NCBI GenBank assembly: GCA_023386885.1
Contig: JAEWIX010000008.1
Location: 1 to 64,000, forward strand
Reading direction: 5' to 3'
Origin: Pseudomonadota bacterium
GTDB taxonomy: Bacteria; Pseudomonadota; Alphaproteobacteria; Rhizobiales; Xanthobacteraceae
Length of the DNA: 64,000 nucleotides
The notes under the pieces were generated by a model. That model was not told the DNA's origin, searched no databases, and worked only from the letters and a program-made list of their open reading frames with translations. Every line of letters begins with the position of its first letter. Position 1 is the stretch's first letter. Below are positions 1 to 8,614 of this stretch, one piece after another. The position numbers and the translations under genes are program-made.

Positions 1-25
1 CCATCCGCCTTCCTCCCCCGCATCC

Positions 26-44
26 CGCTCGCGATCCGCGAGCG
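26..44. repeat. Short perfect inverted repeat
   Basis: Eight-base arms CGCTCGCG and CGCGAGCG are separated by three bases. The repeat lies just beyond the stop of the lectin-like gene on the minus strand. It could end that transcript, but there is no T-run, so I only record the hairpin. The rest of bases 1-76 shows nothing I can name. Confidence 0.35.
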
Positions 45-76
45 CATGGAGGATAGACCAACGCGGTCGAAAAGGC

Positions 77-766
77 TCAGTTCGCCGCGAAGCAATACAG
101 CAGGCCGTCGCCGCCGGTCGAACGCAGGTCCGCCTGCGAACAGCCGCCGTCCGGTCCGCGCGAGGGGTGCGACATGTTCCAGGATTTCGCCGGGGGCTCC
201 TCGTTGAGCCCCATGCGATCGGAGTGGCCGACCATCGCCGTGCCCTGCGTGCTGCTCGTCCAGTTCTTGCAGGTGCGGTCCTCGCCCGCCGGGAAGGCGG
301 TGCCATCAGCCTGCGATCCGGTCAGGATGTCGTGGCGGTTCGGCTTGTCGCCGCGGCCGTTGATGACCTCGCCCTTCTCGTTCAGCGCCGTCTGCTTGGT
401 CAGATTGTTGCTGGCGCCATGAAGATCGGCGACGTCCTTGGCGATCACCTCGCCCTTGGCGTTCTGCCACGGGCCCTTGCCGATGCGATCCTTCGCATTC
501 ACCGCCGGCTTGCCGTCCTCGGCCTGGGTCGACAGATAGGCACGCCAGGTCTTGGCTCCGGCGCCCGCCGCCTGCGCCAGTTGCTGGCACCAGTTGTCGG
601 CACCTGCGAGACCGCCGAGGTTCCCGCCGTTGCCGATACCGCTGCTGGTGATGAAGAAACTCGTATTGGCATTTTGCGCCTGCGCCGGCAAAGACGCGAT
701 GGAAAACGCCAGCGCGGCCGCCGCGCAAAGACCCGTTCGCCACGCATTGGTAAGTGTCACTGACAT
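77..766 (-). CDS. Secreted C-type-lectin-fold protein
   Basis: Predicted 229-residue exported protein. An N-terminal signal peptide (hydrophobic LCAAAALAFSIASLPAQAQA-like stretch ending near residue 30) is followed by a domain beginning SFFITSSGIGNGGNLGGLAG and holding ADNWCQQLA and TWRAYLS. This pattern is typical of small bacterial lectin-like proteins related to the endostatin/C-type-lectin fold. Cysteines in the core (DNWCQQ, RTCKNW, GGCSQA, LLYCFA) could form two disulphides. I chose the ATG at 766 because GGGGAG lies six bases upstream; an in-frame start at 796 lacks such a site. The ligand is unknown. It reads alone and is separated from the next gene by about 200 bases. Confidence 0.75.
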   Translation of the reverse strand: MSVTLTNAWRTGLCAAAALAFSIASLPAQAQNANTSFFITSSGIGNGGNLGGLAGADNWCQQLAQAAGAGAKTWRAYLSTQAEDGKPAVNAKDRIGKGPWQNAKGEVIAKDVADLHGASNNLTKQTALNEKGEVINGRGDKPNRHDILTGSQADGTAFPAGEDRTCKNWTSSTQGTAMVGHSDRMGLNEEPPAKSWNMSHPSRGPDGGCSQADLRSTGGDGLLYCFAAN

Positions 767-915
767 CGAACTCCCCGTTTGGTTGCTGGTGTTCAAATTG
801 CTGGTGTTGAAGCTAACGACGCCCGGCCTCGACCATCCGAAACTGGAAACGCGACAATCGGAAACCCCTCACCGCGCCGAATATTCCGTTCGATTTGCTA
901 TCCGACCTTCACAAC

Positions 916-951
916 GAAAAAGGGCGTTGCGACTTTCGCCACAACGCCCTT
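916..951 (-). terminator. Rho-independent terminator of the Tim44-domain gene
   Basis: Ten-base arms (AAGGGCGTTG with CAACGCCCTT) flank a 12-base loop. On the minus strand the stem is followed by CTTTTTCGTTG, a short T-run. It lies 25 bases past the stop of the Tim44-domain gene. Confidence 0.8.
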
Positions 952-975
952 CGGTTCAAATGGTTGCACGCCGCA

Positions 976-1989
976 TCATGTCTGCTGGATCGCGCTCAGC
1001 TCCCAGCCTTCGCCCGGACGGCGGGTGAAGGTCCACACCTCGGTCGCTTCCACAGGCTGGTCGCTGCCGTCGACGACCTTGCCGCTGGCGCGGTCGGTGG
1101 TCTTATCGACCAGGCTGAAGCGCATCGCCACCGTCGCGTAGTCGGTGACGCCTTCACGCCATGCTTCCGCAAGGTCGCCCTGCAACAGCTTGACGTCGGT
1201 AGTCTTGTTGACCACGCCCTGCTGCTTGTTGGCGGCGAGATCCTCGCTGAAGTAGGACACTATTTCCGGGGTCGCCAGCTTGTGGAGCTTCTCGACATCC
1301 TCGTTCGACCATGCGGCCTGGATGTCGCTGAGCAGTCGCTCGAATGCCTCATAGTCGTCGGGCTTGATCTCCAGCGGAGCCGAAGCCGCCGCGCCGGCGC
1401 CAAGACCGAAGCCGCCGCCAGCCGCACCAGCACCGAGGCCCGAGCCAAGGCCGCCGAGACCATTGCGGAGATTGGTCTGCGGACCACCTGCCGGTGCGGG
1501 GCCATTCGCGGGGCCTTCATAGGCGGCTGCGCTACCGTTGCGACGACGCCACCAGGACATCGCGAACCGCACCACCATCACGATGATGACGATCTGCAGC
1601 AACAGGCCGAAGAACGACGACAGGCTGCCGAGGCCGCTGAACAGGCCACCGCCGAACAACATGCCGAGCAGGCCGGCGCCGAGCAGGCCGGCCATGAGAC
1701 CGCCCATCATGCCCATGCCGGGACGGGCCGCATTGCCGGCCGCCGGTGCCCCGCGCGGCGCGGTGGTGCCGGGCTGCGTCATGGTGCGGTTGAACGGCTG
1801 CGCCGCGTTCGGCGCGGTGGTGGTGGTCGCGGGCGCGGAGAAGGTGCGCGACCCGCGCGACCCCACACTGCCGCCACGGCCGGCGCGCGCATCCGCGGCC
1901 GAAATCGCGATTACCATCAACGGGAACGCCAATGCGACGGCAAGGGCCAGTGTCTGGACGATACCACGTGGGCGTCGAAGAAATGTCAT
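976..1989 (-). CDS. Tim44-domain membrane protein
   Basis: Predicted 337 residues. A membrane segment or signal lies at about 10-32, followed by a Thr/Pro/Ala linker, a Gly/Met-rich hydrophobic stretch at 91-122, a clear transmembrane helix at 124-146 ending in WWRRR, and a Gly-rich linker. The C-terminal domain (about 210-337) resembles Tim44 (DYEAFERLLSDIQAAW, then a long beta sheet ending GEGWELSAIQQ). In mitochondria Tim44 recruits Hsp70 to the import channel; bacterial relatives are mostly uncharacterised, although one is known in Caulobacter (TimA). The ATG at 1989 has GAGGAAA upstream. The gene follows cckA by 138 bases on the same strand and has its own terminator. Confidence 0.85.
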   Translation of the reverse strand: MTFLRRPRGIVQTLALAVALAFPLMVIAISAADARAGRGGSVGSRGSRTFSAPATTTTAPNAAQPFNRTMTQPGTTAPRGAPAAGNAARPGMGMMGGLMAGLLGAGLLGMLFGGGLFSGLGSLSSFFGLLLQIVIIVMVVRFAMSWWRRRNGSAAAYEGPANGPAPAGGPQTNLRNGLGGLGSGLGAGAAGGGFGLGAGAAASAPLEIKPDDYEAFERLLSDIQAAWSNEDVEKLHKLATPEIVSYFSEDLAANKQQGVVNKTTDVKLLQGDLAEAWREGVTDYATVAMRFSLVDKTTDRASGKVVDGSDQPVEATEVWTFTRRPGEGWELSAIQQT

Positions 1990-2127
1990 CGGTTGTTTCC
2001 TCACTCCCCGGAATCGGGGCAGTTCTGCATAAAGTGGGGAATGACCGGGAAAAGAGAAGTCCCCATGGCGTCGCAACCGTGCGGCGCTCGGTCGCGGCGG
2101 CTTGTCCACAATTCGCCGCAAGCGACC

Positions 2128-4725
2128 TTACTGCCCCGCCATGGTTTCCTTGACGGCGGCCACCAACTGGCTGAGCGAGAATGGCTTCGGCAGGAACGCG
2201 AACTGCTGGTTCTCCGGCAGGCTCTTGGCGAACGCATCCTCGGCATAGCCGGACACGAAGATCACCTTGATGTCGGGATCGCGGCTGCGCATCGAGGTCA
2301 GCAAGGTCGGCCCGTCCATCTCCGGCATCACCACGTCGGACACCACCAAATCGACGCCGCCTTCGTTCTCCTCGAGCGCCTCCAGCGCCTCGACGCCGTT
2401 GGCGGCCTCGATCACGTTGTAACCGCGCGAACGCAGCCCCCGCGCGTTCAATCCGCGAAGCCCTTCCTCATCCTCCACCAGCAGGATGGTGCCCTGCCCG
2501 GTCATGTCCTGCGCGGCCGGCTTGGCGTCGGCAGGCGACGACTGCGACGGCTTCGCGGCGTCGGAAGCGACGATCGGCGTTTCCGGTACCACGTCCTTCT
2601 CGGGATAGTGGCGCGGCAGGAAGATCAGGAACGAGGTTCCCTTGTCCAGTTCGGACTCGACATAGACGAAACCGCCAGTCTGCTTGACGATGCCATACAC
2701 CGTCGAGAGGCCAAGGCCGGTGCCCTTGCCGACTTCCTTGGTCGAGAAGAACGGCTCGAAAATTTTGTCGACGAGATCGGCCGGAATGCCGGTACCGGTG
2801 TCGCCGACCTCGATCTTCACATAATCGGCCGCGGGCATCCCCTTGTAGGAAAGCCGCTCCACGTCCTGCGTCGACACATTGGCGGTGCGCACGGTGAGCT
2901 TGCCGCCGTCGGGCATCGCATCGCGCGCGTTGACGGCGAGATTGACGATCACCTGCTCGAATTGCGAGACGTCGACCTTCACCGGCCACAGGTCGCGGCC
3001 GTGCACGAGATCGAGTTTCACCTTCTCGCCGATCAACCGGCGCAGCAGCATCGTCAGATCCGACAGCGAGTCGCCGAGATGCAGCACTTGCGGCCGCAAC
3101 GTCTGCCGCCGCGAGAACGCCAGCAACTGCCGCACCAGGGTCGCGGCGCGGGTGGCGTTCTGCTTGATCTGCATGATGTCCTGGAACGACGGATCGGTCG
3201 GCTTGTGCGCGTTCAACAGGAAATCGTTCGCCATCATGATGGCGGAGAGCACGTTGTTGAAATCGTGCGCGATGCCGCCGGCGAGCTGCCCCACCGCCTG
3301 CATCTTCTGCGATTGCGCAAACTGGTTCTCCAGCGATCGCTTCGCGGTGGTTTCCAGCAGATAGACGATGGCCGCTTCGGCATCGCCCGGCTCGCTGACG
3401 CCGGTGACGAAGAACTCACCCCAGCGCTCCTGCGCGCTGTCGAGTGCAGCTTCCACCGGCGCGATATCGCCGTGGCCTTCCGCCGCCATGGCGATCGCGG
3501 CGGCCAGCGCCGGACGATCACGCTCGTTGACGGCGTCAAGGATCGAGGCGCTGTTGGTCGAACCGGGCTTCAACCCCTGCGCCAGCTTGGCGAAGCGCGC
3601 ATTGGCGCGCACGATGGCACCGGCCTTGTCCACGGTGGCGATGGCCATCGGCGTGTGATCGAAGAAGCGCATGAAGCGCACGTCGGCGGTGCGCTGCGGA
3701 TCGGAGCGTTCGTTGCGCGCCAGACTGATCACCAGCGTGCGCGACGCGCCCGGCGTGCCGTCGGCGCCGAAGGCGAGCTTGTGATAAAGCCGCGCTGGCA
3801 TGGTACGGCCGTTGCGCATCCGCAGATCGACGTCGAAGACTTCGGTCTTGACCTCGCCAGGCGCCGGCACGATCGAGGTCAGCAGCGCAGCGCCGTCACC
3901 CGAGACGATATCGCTCAGCTTCAATCCGCCGGAGCCGATCTCGGCCAGATCGTGATCGAGCCAATTCGCCAGCGTGGCGTTGACGTAGACCAGTTCGCTC
4001 TTCGGATCGACCGAGAAGAAACCGCACGGCGCATGATCGAGATATTCGATGGCGTGCTGCAGTTCCTGGAACACGTCTTCCTGACGCTCGCGGTCGCGCG
4101 TGATGTCGGCAATCGACCAGACCGACAATTTCGCGTTGCGCTTGCTGTCGTCGAGCGGACGCACGCGCATCCGCAACCAGCGGCCAGGGCCGCCGTCGGT
4201 GCCGGCGACGCGCACCTCCTCCTGCAGCCGCTTGCCTTCGCGCGAAGCCTTGAGCAAACGGAACACCGCTTCGGAGACGTCGGGGTTGCCGATGAACACC
4301 CGCTCCACCGGCCGCACGTCCTGTGCCGAGGTCGCACCTGTCAGCGCGCGATAGGCCAGATTGGAATAGACCACGTAGCCGCGGGAATCGGTCACCGCAA
4401 GGCCGTCGAAAGCGTGATCCGCAATCGGCCGCATGATCGGATTGTCGACGGCACGATCAGCGATCTTGATCAATCCCGCCGCGAAGGCGAACAGGCCGAA
4501 CAGGCCGACCATCGCCAGTATTGCCAGCAGGCCGAGGATATAGGGCTGGGCCTGGCTCTTGCCGAGCACCATGAAGCCAACCGCCGCCGCGACGATCACA
4601 CCCGCGACCAGCAGCACCAGAATGATACTGCCGCTGCGACCGGCCGGCTCCCGATCCACCCCTCGATCGGTCCCTTGGGCCCGCGTGGAATTGGGCAACG
4701 GCGAATGGTCCGATGTAGAGGTCAT
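2128..4725 (-). CDS. cckA: Hybrid histidine kinase CckA (cell-cycle phosphorelay)
   Basis: Predicted 865 residues. Two transmembrane helices (about 33-54 and 62-86) are followed by PAS-like domains (about 95-215, 220-340 and 350-460). The HisKA domain has the phospho-accepting His487 in GGIAHDFNN. The catalytic domain carries an N-box (Asn599 in VNARDAMPDG), a G1 box DTGTGIP and a G2 box KGTGLGLS. The C-terminal receiver carries phospho-acceptor Asp797 (VSDVVMPEMDG) and conserved Lys847 (LPKPF). This layout and the sequence around the H-box match CckA, which drives phosphate through ChpT to CtrA and CpdR. The gene lies 142 bases after flhB on the same strand, a neighbourhood also known in Caulobacter. 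It is longer than the Caulobacter protein because of the extra PAS-like region. Confidence 0.93.
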   Translation of the reverse strand: MTSTSDHSPLPNSTRAQGTDRGVDREPAGRSGSIILVLLVAGVIVAAAVGFMVLGKSQAQPYILGLLAILAMVGLFGLFAFAAGLIKIADRAVDNPIMRPIADHAFDGLAVTDSRGYVVYSNLAYRALTGATSAQDVRPVERVFIGNPDVSEAVFRLLKASREGKRLQEEVRVAGTDGGPGRWLRMRVRPLDDSKRNAKLSVWSIADITRDRERQEDVFQELQHAIEYLDHAPCGFFSVDPKSELVYVNATLANWLDHDLAEIGSGGLKLSDIVSGDGAALLTSIVPAPGEVKTEVFDVDLRMRNGRTMPARLYHKLAFGADGTPGASRTLVISLARNERSDPQRTADVRFMRFFDHTPMAIATVDKAGAIVRANARFAKLAQGLKPGSTNSASILDAVNERDRPALAAAIAMAAEGHGDIAPVEAALDSAQERWGEFFVTGVSEPGDAEAAIVYLLETTAKRSLENQFAQSQKMQAVGQLAGGIAHDFNNVLSAIMMANDFLLNAHKPTDPSFQDIMQIKQNATRAATLVRQLLAFSRRQTLRPQVLHLGDSLSDLTMLLRRLIGEKVKLDLVHGRDLWPVKVDVSQFEQVIVNLAVNARDAMPDGGKLTVRTANVSTQDVERLSYKGMPAADYVKIEVGDTGTGIPADLVDKIFEPFFSTKEVGKGTGLGLSTVYGIVKQTGGFVYVESELDKGTSFLIFLPRHYPEKDVVPETPIVASDAAKPSQSSPADAKPAAQDMTGQGTILLVEDEEGLRGLNARGLRSRGYNVIEAANGVEALEALEENEGGVDLVVSDVVMPEMDGPTLLTSMRSRDPDIKVIFVSGYAEDAFAKSLPENQQFAFLPKPFSLSQLVAAVKETMAGQ

Positions 4726-4867
4726 GAAACGGCGCGCAACCTATGCGTTGGAATCGTAAGCGCGAAAGCCGAACCTGAGTGCCCGAATCGACCCTCCGCG
4801 CGCAAGCGCATCATACAGCTATCCCCGCGATTGCGCGCGGTTCCCGGCCGCCACCGTTCCAGCCCGC

Positions 4868-5947
4868 TCACGTCGGCCGCCCGGACAGACCGCGTTTCAG
4901 GCCCATGACGTAGCCGATGATCTCCGCCACCGCATGGTAGTGCTCCACCGGAATCTCGTCATCGATGTCCACCGTGGCATAGAGCGCGCGCGCCAGCGGC
5001 ACGTTCTCGACGATCGGAATGTCGTGTTCCTTCGCCACCTCCCTGATCTTGAACGCCATCACATCGACGCCCTTGGCCACGCAGATCGGTGCCGCCATGC
5101 CTCGATCGTATTGCAGCGCGACCGAATAGTGGGTCGGGTTGGTGATAATCACCGAGGCCCTGGGAACGGCGGCCATCATCCGCTTCTTCATGCGGGCGTG
5201 GCGCAACTGGCGAATGCGCCCCTTGATATGCGGGTCGCCTTCAGATTGCTTGAACTCCTCCTTCAACTCCTGCAGCGACATTTTCTGCTTTTCGAACCAC
5301 TGCCGGTACTGGAAGAAGTAATCGGCGATGGCGACCAGCGCCAGCATCGCCACCGTCGCGGTCAGCAGATGCTGCGTCAGTTCCGTTGTCGTGCCGATGA
5401 TGGTCGCGGGGTCGGAGCGCACCATGCCGTCGAGGCGGAAACGATCCGGCCACAACACCATGGTCATCACCGCGCCGAGCGCGATCACCTTGAACAGACC
5501 CTTGGCGAAATTCGCCGCCGCCTGCTTGCCGAAGATGCGCTTGGCACCCGCCAGCGGCGACAGCTTGCTGAGTTTGGGTTTAAGCGATTCCCCCGACCAC
5601 ACCAGCCGGTGCTGCACCATGTTGCCGGCAATCGCTGCCAACGCCAGCAGCAGAAGTGGCACGCCGAGCGCAACGATCAGCACGTATTCGAGATCGCGGA
5701 CCAGGGCCAGCAGGCTTGGGCCGTCGACACGGATCATCCATGAATTGGCAATCAAATTGCGCAGCGGATTCTGTAGTCCGTTGCCGATCGATCCCGAAAA
5801 CGCGGTCAGCACCAGCGCCGCACCGGCGATCATGAACCATGTGTTGACCTCCTGGCTCTTGGCTACGTCGCCGCGTTCAAGGGCATCGTCCAACCGTTTT
5901 TGGGTCGGGTCTTCTGTTTTCTCTGCGCCGTCATTCTCGTCGGACAC
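4868..5947 (-). CDS. flhB: Flagellar export gate protein FlhB
   Basis: Predicted 359 residues, the usual FlhB length. The N-terminus (EKTEDPTQKRLDDALERG) is family-typical. Four membrane helices span about 38-210. The cytoplasmic domain carries the self-cleavage site Asn270-Pro271-Thr272-His273, whose cleavage switches export from rod/hook to filament substrates. It starts 7 bases after the fliR stop. It is part of the run flgB-flgC-fliE-fliQ-fliR-flhB-cckA, so it is probably transcribed from the promoter region above flgB. Confidence 0.97.
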   Translation of the reverse strand: MSDENDGAEKTEDPTQKRLDDALERGDVAKSQEVNTWFMIAGAALVLTAFSGSIGNGLQNPLRNLIANSWMIRVDGPSLLALVRDLEYVLIVALGVPLLLLALAAIAGNMVQHRLVWSGESLKPKLSKLSPLAGAKRIFGKQAAANFAKGLFKVIALGAVMTMVLWPDRFRLDGMVRSDPATIIGTTTELTQHLLTATVAMLALVAIADYFFQYRQWFEKQKMSLQELKEEFKQSEGDPHIKGRIRQLRHARMKKRMMAAVPRASVIITNPTHYSVALQYDRGMAAPICVAKGVDVMAFKIREVAKEHDIPIVENVPLARALYATVDIDDEIPVEHYHAVAEIIGYVMGLKRGLSGRPT

Positions 5948-5953
5948 GTCAGA

Positions 5954-6724
5954 TCATCTCCGGGGCGTCAGGTCGTGCATGATGCCGGTGAAGTAATCGA
6001 GAAACACGCCCATCATCGCGGCAATCACGATGAGCAGGATCAGAAGCCCGAACATGATGGAGAGCGGCACGCCGACGAAATAGACCTGCATCTGCGGCAT
6101 GAGCCTCGCCAGGATGCCGAGCCCGATATTGAACACCAGACCGAAGATCAGGAACGGCGCGGCAAGTTGCACGCCGACCTTGAAGGCCCCGGCAAAAGCG
6201 CGCACCGCAAGCGCTGCGACGTCGCCGCTCGGCATCAGCGCGCCCGGTGCGAAGATGTTGTAGCTCTCGCTGAGCGCGGCGATCACCAGGTAATGACTGT
6301 CGGTCGCGAACAGGAAGGTCACCCCGAGCAGCGCGAGAAAGTTGCCGATCAGCACGCCCTGCTGGCCCTGGGTCGGGTCAACGGCAGTGACGAATCCAAG
6401 CCCCAATTGTTGCGCGATGATAAAACCTGCCACCTGCAGCGCCGACACCGTCACCCGTGCGGTGGCGCCGAGCACGATGCCGATGAAGATTTCCTGCACC
6501 ATCAGCACCGCCATCGGCGCCATCGACTGCATGTCGACGTGAAACGCGGCGCGATGCAGCGGCAGGATGATGACGGTCAGCAGCAGCGCGATCCCGAGCT
6601 TGATCCGCACCGGGATGTTCACTTCGCCCAAGGTCGGCAGCAGCATCACCATCGCGCCGATGCGGGCAAACACCAGCATGAAGGCGGCGGCATAGGCCGG
6701 CAGGAACGAAAGGTCGACGCGCAT
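5954..6724 (-). CDS. fliR: Flagellar export gate protein FliR
   Basis: Predicted 256 residues with six or more hydrophobic helices and FliR-typical stretches (FLPAYAAAFMLVFARIG at the N-terminus, PTLGEVNIPVRIKLGIALLL, GFIIAQQLGLGF). FliR forms the export-gate core with FliP and FliQ in the inner membrane. It lies 14 bases downstream of fliQ and 6 bases upstream of the flhB start, which suggests translational coupling. The length matches the family. Confidence 0.97.
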   Translation of the reverse strand: MRVDLSFLPAYAAAFMLVFARIGAMVMLLPTLGEVNIPVRIKLGIALLLTVIILPLHRAAFHVDMQSMAPMAVLMVQEIFIGIVLGATARVTVSALQVAGFIIAQQLGLGFVTAVDPTQGQQGVLIGNFLALLGVTFLFATDSHYLVIAALSESYNIFAPGALMPSGDVAALAVRAFAGAFKVGVQLAAPFLIFGLVFNIGLGILARLMPQMQVYFVGVPLSIMFGLLILLIVIAAMMGVFLDYFTGIMHDLTPRR

Positions 6725-6738
6725 GCGCGCAACATGGC

Positions 6739-7002
6739 CTACCCTCCGATGATTCGCGATGAAATCCGCATCATCTCGGCGTGCAGGGCATCCGCCATGA
6801 ATGGCAGTGCCAGCACCAAGGTCACCAGCATGGCGATGATCTTGGGTACGAACACCAGCGTCTGTTCCTGGATTTGCGTCAGCGCCTGCACCAACGAAAT
6901 CGCGACGCCGACCAGCAGGCCGACCACCAGCAGGGGCGCCGATACGATGACGATGGTCCAGATCGCATCGCGCGCGACGTCGAGGGTTTCAGCTCCGGTC
7001 AT
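6739..7002 (-). CDS. fliQ: Flagellar export gate protein FliQ
   Basis: Predicted 87 residues with two transmembrane hairpin helices (about 17-38 and 51-73) joined by the conserved QALTQIQEQTLVFVPK loop. This is the standard FliQ architecture. FliQ surrounds the FliP-FliR pore of the flagellar type III export gate. It is located between fliE and fliR in the same operon. Confidence 0.96.
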   Translation of the reverse strand: MTGAETLDVARDAIWTIVIVSAPLLVVGLLVGVAISLVQALTQIQEQTLVFVPKIIAMLVTLVLALPFMADALHAEMMRISSRIIGG

Positions 7003-7042
7003 CGGATAATCTTTCCAGGTGAGAGAGGCGCGAGGCGAAATA

Positions 7043-7357
7043 TCAGATCGGCATCCGCATGATGTCTTCGTAGGACTGGATCACCCGGTCGCGCACCGAC
7101 ACCAGCGTCGAGACGGCAACGTCGGTTTCGGCCACCGCCGTCACCACATCCATGACGTTGGCCTTGCCGTTGGCCATCGCCACGGTCTGCGCGTCGGACT
7201 TGCGCCCGGCATCCATCACGCTGCCGATCGCGTCCTTCAATAGTGCGCCGAACGAAGGGCCGTTTGCATCCGAACTCTTGGCGGCGCCGGACGCGCCCTC
7301 GGACATCATCCGGGCGAGGCTGGCATAGGCGTTGGCGGCAGTGGTCGGCGATGCCAT
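7043..7357 (-). CDS. fliE: Hook-basal body protein FliE
   Basis: Predicted 104 residues. The C-terminal half (DVVTAVAETDVAVSTLVSVRDRVIQSYEDIMRM) matches the helical FliE signature. FliE joins the MS-ring and export gate to the proximal rod. The gene lies 25 bases after flgC and 40 bases before fliQ, the common flgBC-fliE order. Confidence 0.95.
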   Translation of the reverse strand: MASPTTAANAYASLARMMSEGASGAAKSSDANGPSFGALLKDAIGSVMDAGRKSDAQTVAMANGKANVMDVVTAVAETDVAVSTLVSVRDRVIQSYEDIMRMPI

Positions 7358-7382
7358 GGCGATGGCTCCTTAAAGATTGGAA

Positions 7383-7808
7383 TCAGGCTTTGAGGATGTC
7401 GAGGGTGCGTTGGATCATTCGCCGCGTGGCGCTGATGATGTTGAGATTGGCTTCGTAGGACCGCTGCGCGTCGCGCATGTCGGTCATTTCGATCACTGTA
7501 TTGACGTTGGGATACTTCACGTTGCCGCTGGCGTCGGCGGCCGGGTTGCCGGGCTCGTGCTTGACGCGGAAACTTGAATTGTCCGGGCGAATGCGGCCGA
7601 GCGACACCACGCGCGCATCGAGCGAGCGATCGAGCGTCGATGAAAATGTCGGCACCTTGCGGCGATAGGGATCGCCGCCCGCCGTCTGCGCGGTGGAGTC
7701 GGCGTTGGCAATGTTTTCCGAAATCACCCGCATGCGGCCAGCCTGTGCGCGCAACCCGGAGGTCGCGATGCTCATCGACCGGATGAAGTCCATTCCCTCG
7801 TCTGCCAT
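7383..7808 (-). CDS. flgC: Proximal rod protein FlgC
   Basis: Predicted 141 residues. The N-terminal rod signature (MSIATSGLRAQAGRMRVISENIANADS) and the C-terminal helix (MTDMRDAQRSYEANLNIISATRRMIQRTLDI) are both present, as expected for the axial D0 helices of rod proteins. It sits 30 bases after flgB. Confidence 0.96.
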   Translation of the reverse strand: MADEGMDFIRSMSIATSGLRAQAGRMRVISENIANADSTAQTAGGDPYRRKVPTFSSTLDRSLDARVVSLGRIRPDNSSFRVKHEPGNPAADASGNVKYPNVNTVIEMTDMRDAQRSYEANLNIISATRRMIQRTLDILKA

Positions 7809-7838
7809 GACAGAACGTCCTTAAGGCTGCGGCCGCGA

Positions 7839-8249
7839 TCAGCGCTTGCCGATTGCGGTCTTCAACAAGTTGAGGCTGCGGCTGTAGAGCGTGGTAACCG
7901 CGGCATAATCCATCTGGTTGGCCGAGACCTTCAGCATCTGGTCTTCCAGATTGACGGCGTTGCCGGCGGGGCGGGTCTCGTAGCCACCCTTGCGATCCTG
8001 CGGGAAGCTCGGTCCGCCGCCCACGGCGGCCATGTGAGCGGTGCTGGTGCGCGCCATCGGCAGGGTGCCCATGGGTGCGCCCGGCGGACGCAGGCCGTTG
8101 GCATCGAATTTCGGCTCCACCAGATCGCGCGGCTGGAAATTCGGCGTGTCGGAATTGGCGATGTTCTCGGCCAGCACGCGTTGCCGCTCCTGATGCCACT
8201 GCATCTTGGCCCGCAATGCGGCGAGCATCGGAAGATCGTTGATGGCCAT
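7839..8249 (-). CDS. flgB: Proximal rod protein FlgB
   Basis: Predicted 136 residues with the FlgB N-terminal signature QRVLAENIANSDTPNFQPRD and C-terminal helix YAAVTTLYSRSLNLLKTAIGKR. I chose the ATG at 8249 because GAGGACC lies about 7 bases upstream; the open frame extends much further upstream but into promoter sequence. It is the first gene of the minus-strand flagellar operon and faces fliO-fliP across a 365-base region that carries a CtrA-like box. Confidence 0.95.
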   Translation of the reverse strand: MAINDLPMLAALRAKMQWHQERQRVLAENIANSDTPNFQPRDLVEPKFDANGLRPPGAPMGTLPMARTSTAHMAAVGGGPSFPQDRKGGYETRPAGNAVNLEDQMLKVSANQMDYAAVTTLYSRSLNLLKTAIGKR

Positions 8250-8298
8250 CGTCCTGGTCCTCGCCCTGCGATCGCAGGTAGGCAGAATTTGCCGTGCC

Positions 8299-8317
8299 AT
8301 GGTTAACGACGGGTTAA
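8299..8317 (-). promoter_or_regulatory. Candidate CtrA box upstream of flgB (perfect TTAA-N7-TTAA)
   Basis: On the minus strand this reads TTAACCCGTCGTTAACCAT, which fits the CtrA full site (TTAA-N7-TTAA, extended by CCAT) without mismatch. It ends 50 bases upstream of the flgB start. A second, weaker copy on the plus strand at 8345-8359 (TTAACCAAGGGTTGT) points toward fliO. The rest of the 365-base divergent region (8250-8614) holds no gene I can see. Confidence 0.7.
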
Positions 8318-8614
8318 CGTCACTTCCGAAATTACTAACGACTTTTAACCAAGGGTTGTCAGGCCCTTCCCGGTCGCGGACACCGCCAACGACAAAAATG
8401 CGGGCGTCGCCGATCGACCGGCGAAGGAACGGATGCCTTCGAAACCCGTTTTGGTTGACGTTATCTTGGGTTAAGAGGGGTGCGGGCGGGCAATTGTTGC
8501 CCGGGGACATTAACCGATAGCGACCGACTCACGCCCCGTTCGCTATTTGTTGTATCGTGGGGCTTCAGCAGACGGCGATTCTGAGGAACCGCCGGTTGCG
8601 CCGGGGATCGATCA

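Noticed and set aside
895..4908. 1337-residue open frame on the plus strand
   Set aside because: It lies antisense to the Tim44 and cckA genes, is full of Arg/His/Gln and has no family pattern. It is a by-product of high GC codon use.
8283..8297. TGGCACGG on the minus strand before flgB as sigma-54 promoter
   Set aside because: The -24 core is good but no GC follows at ten bases (the next GC is at 13), so the spacing rules it out.
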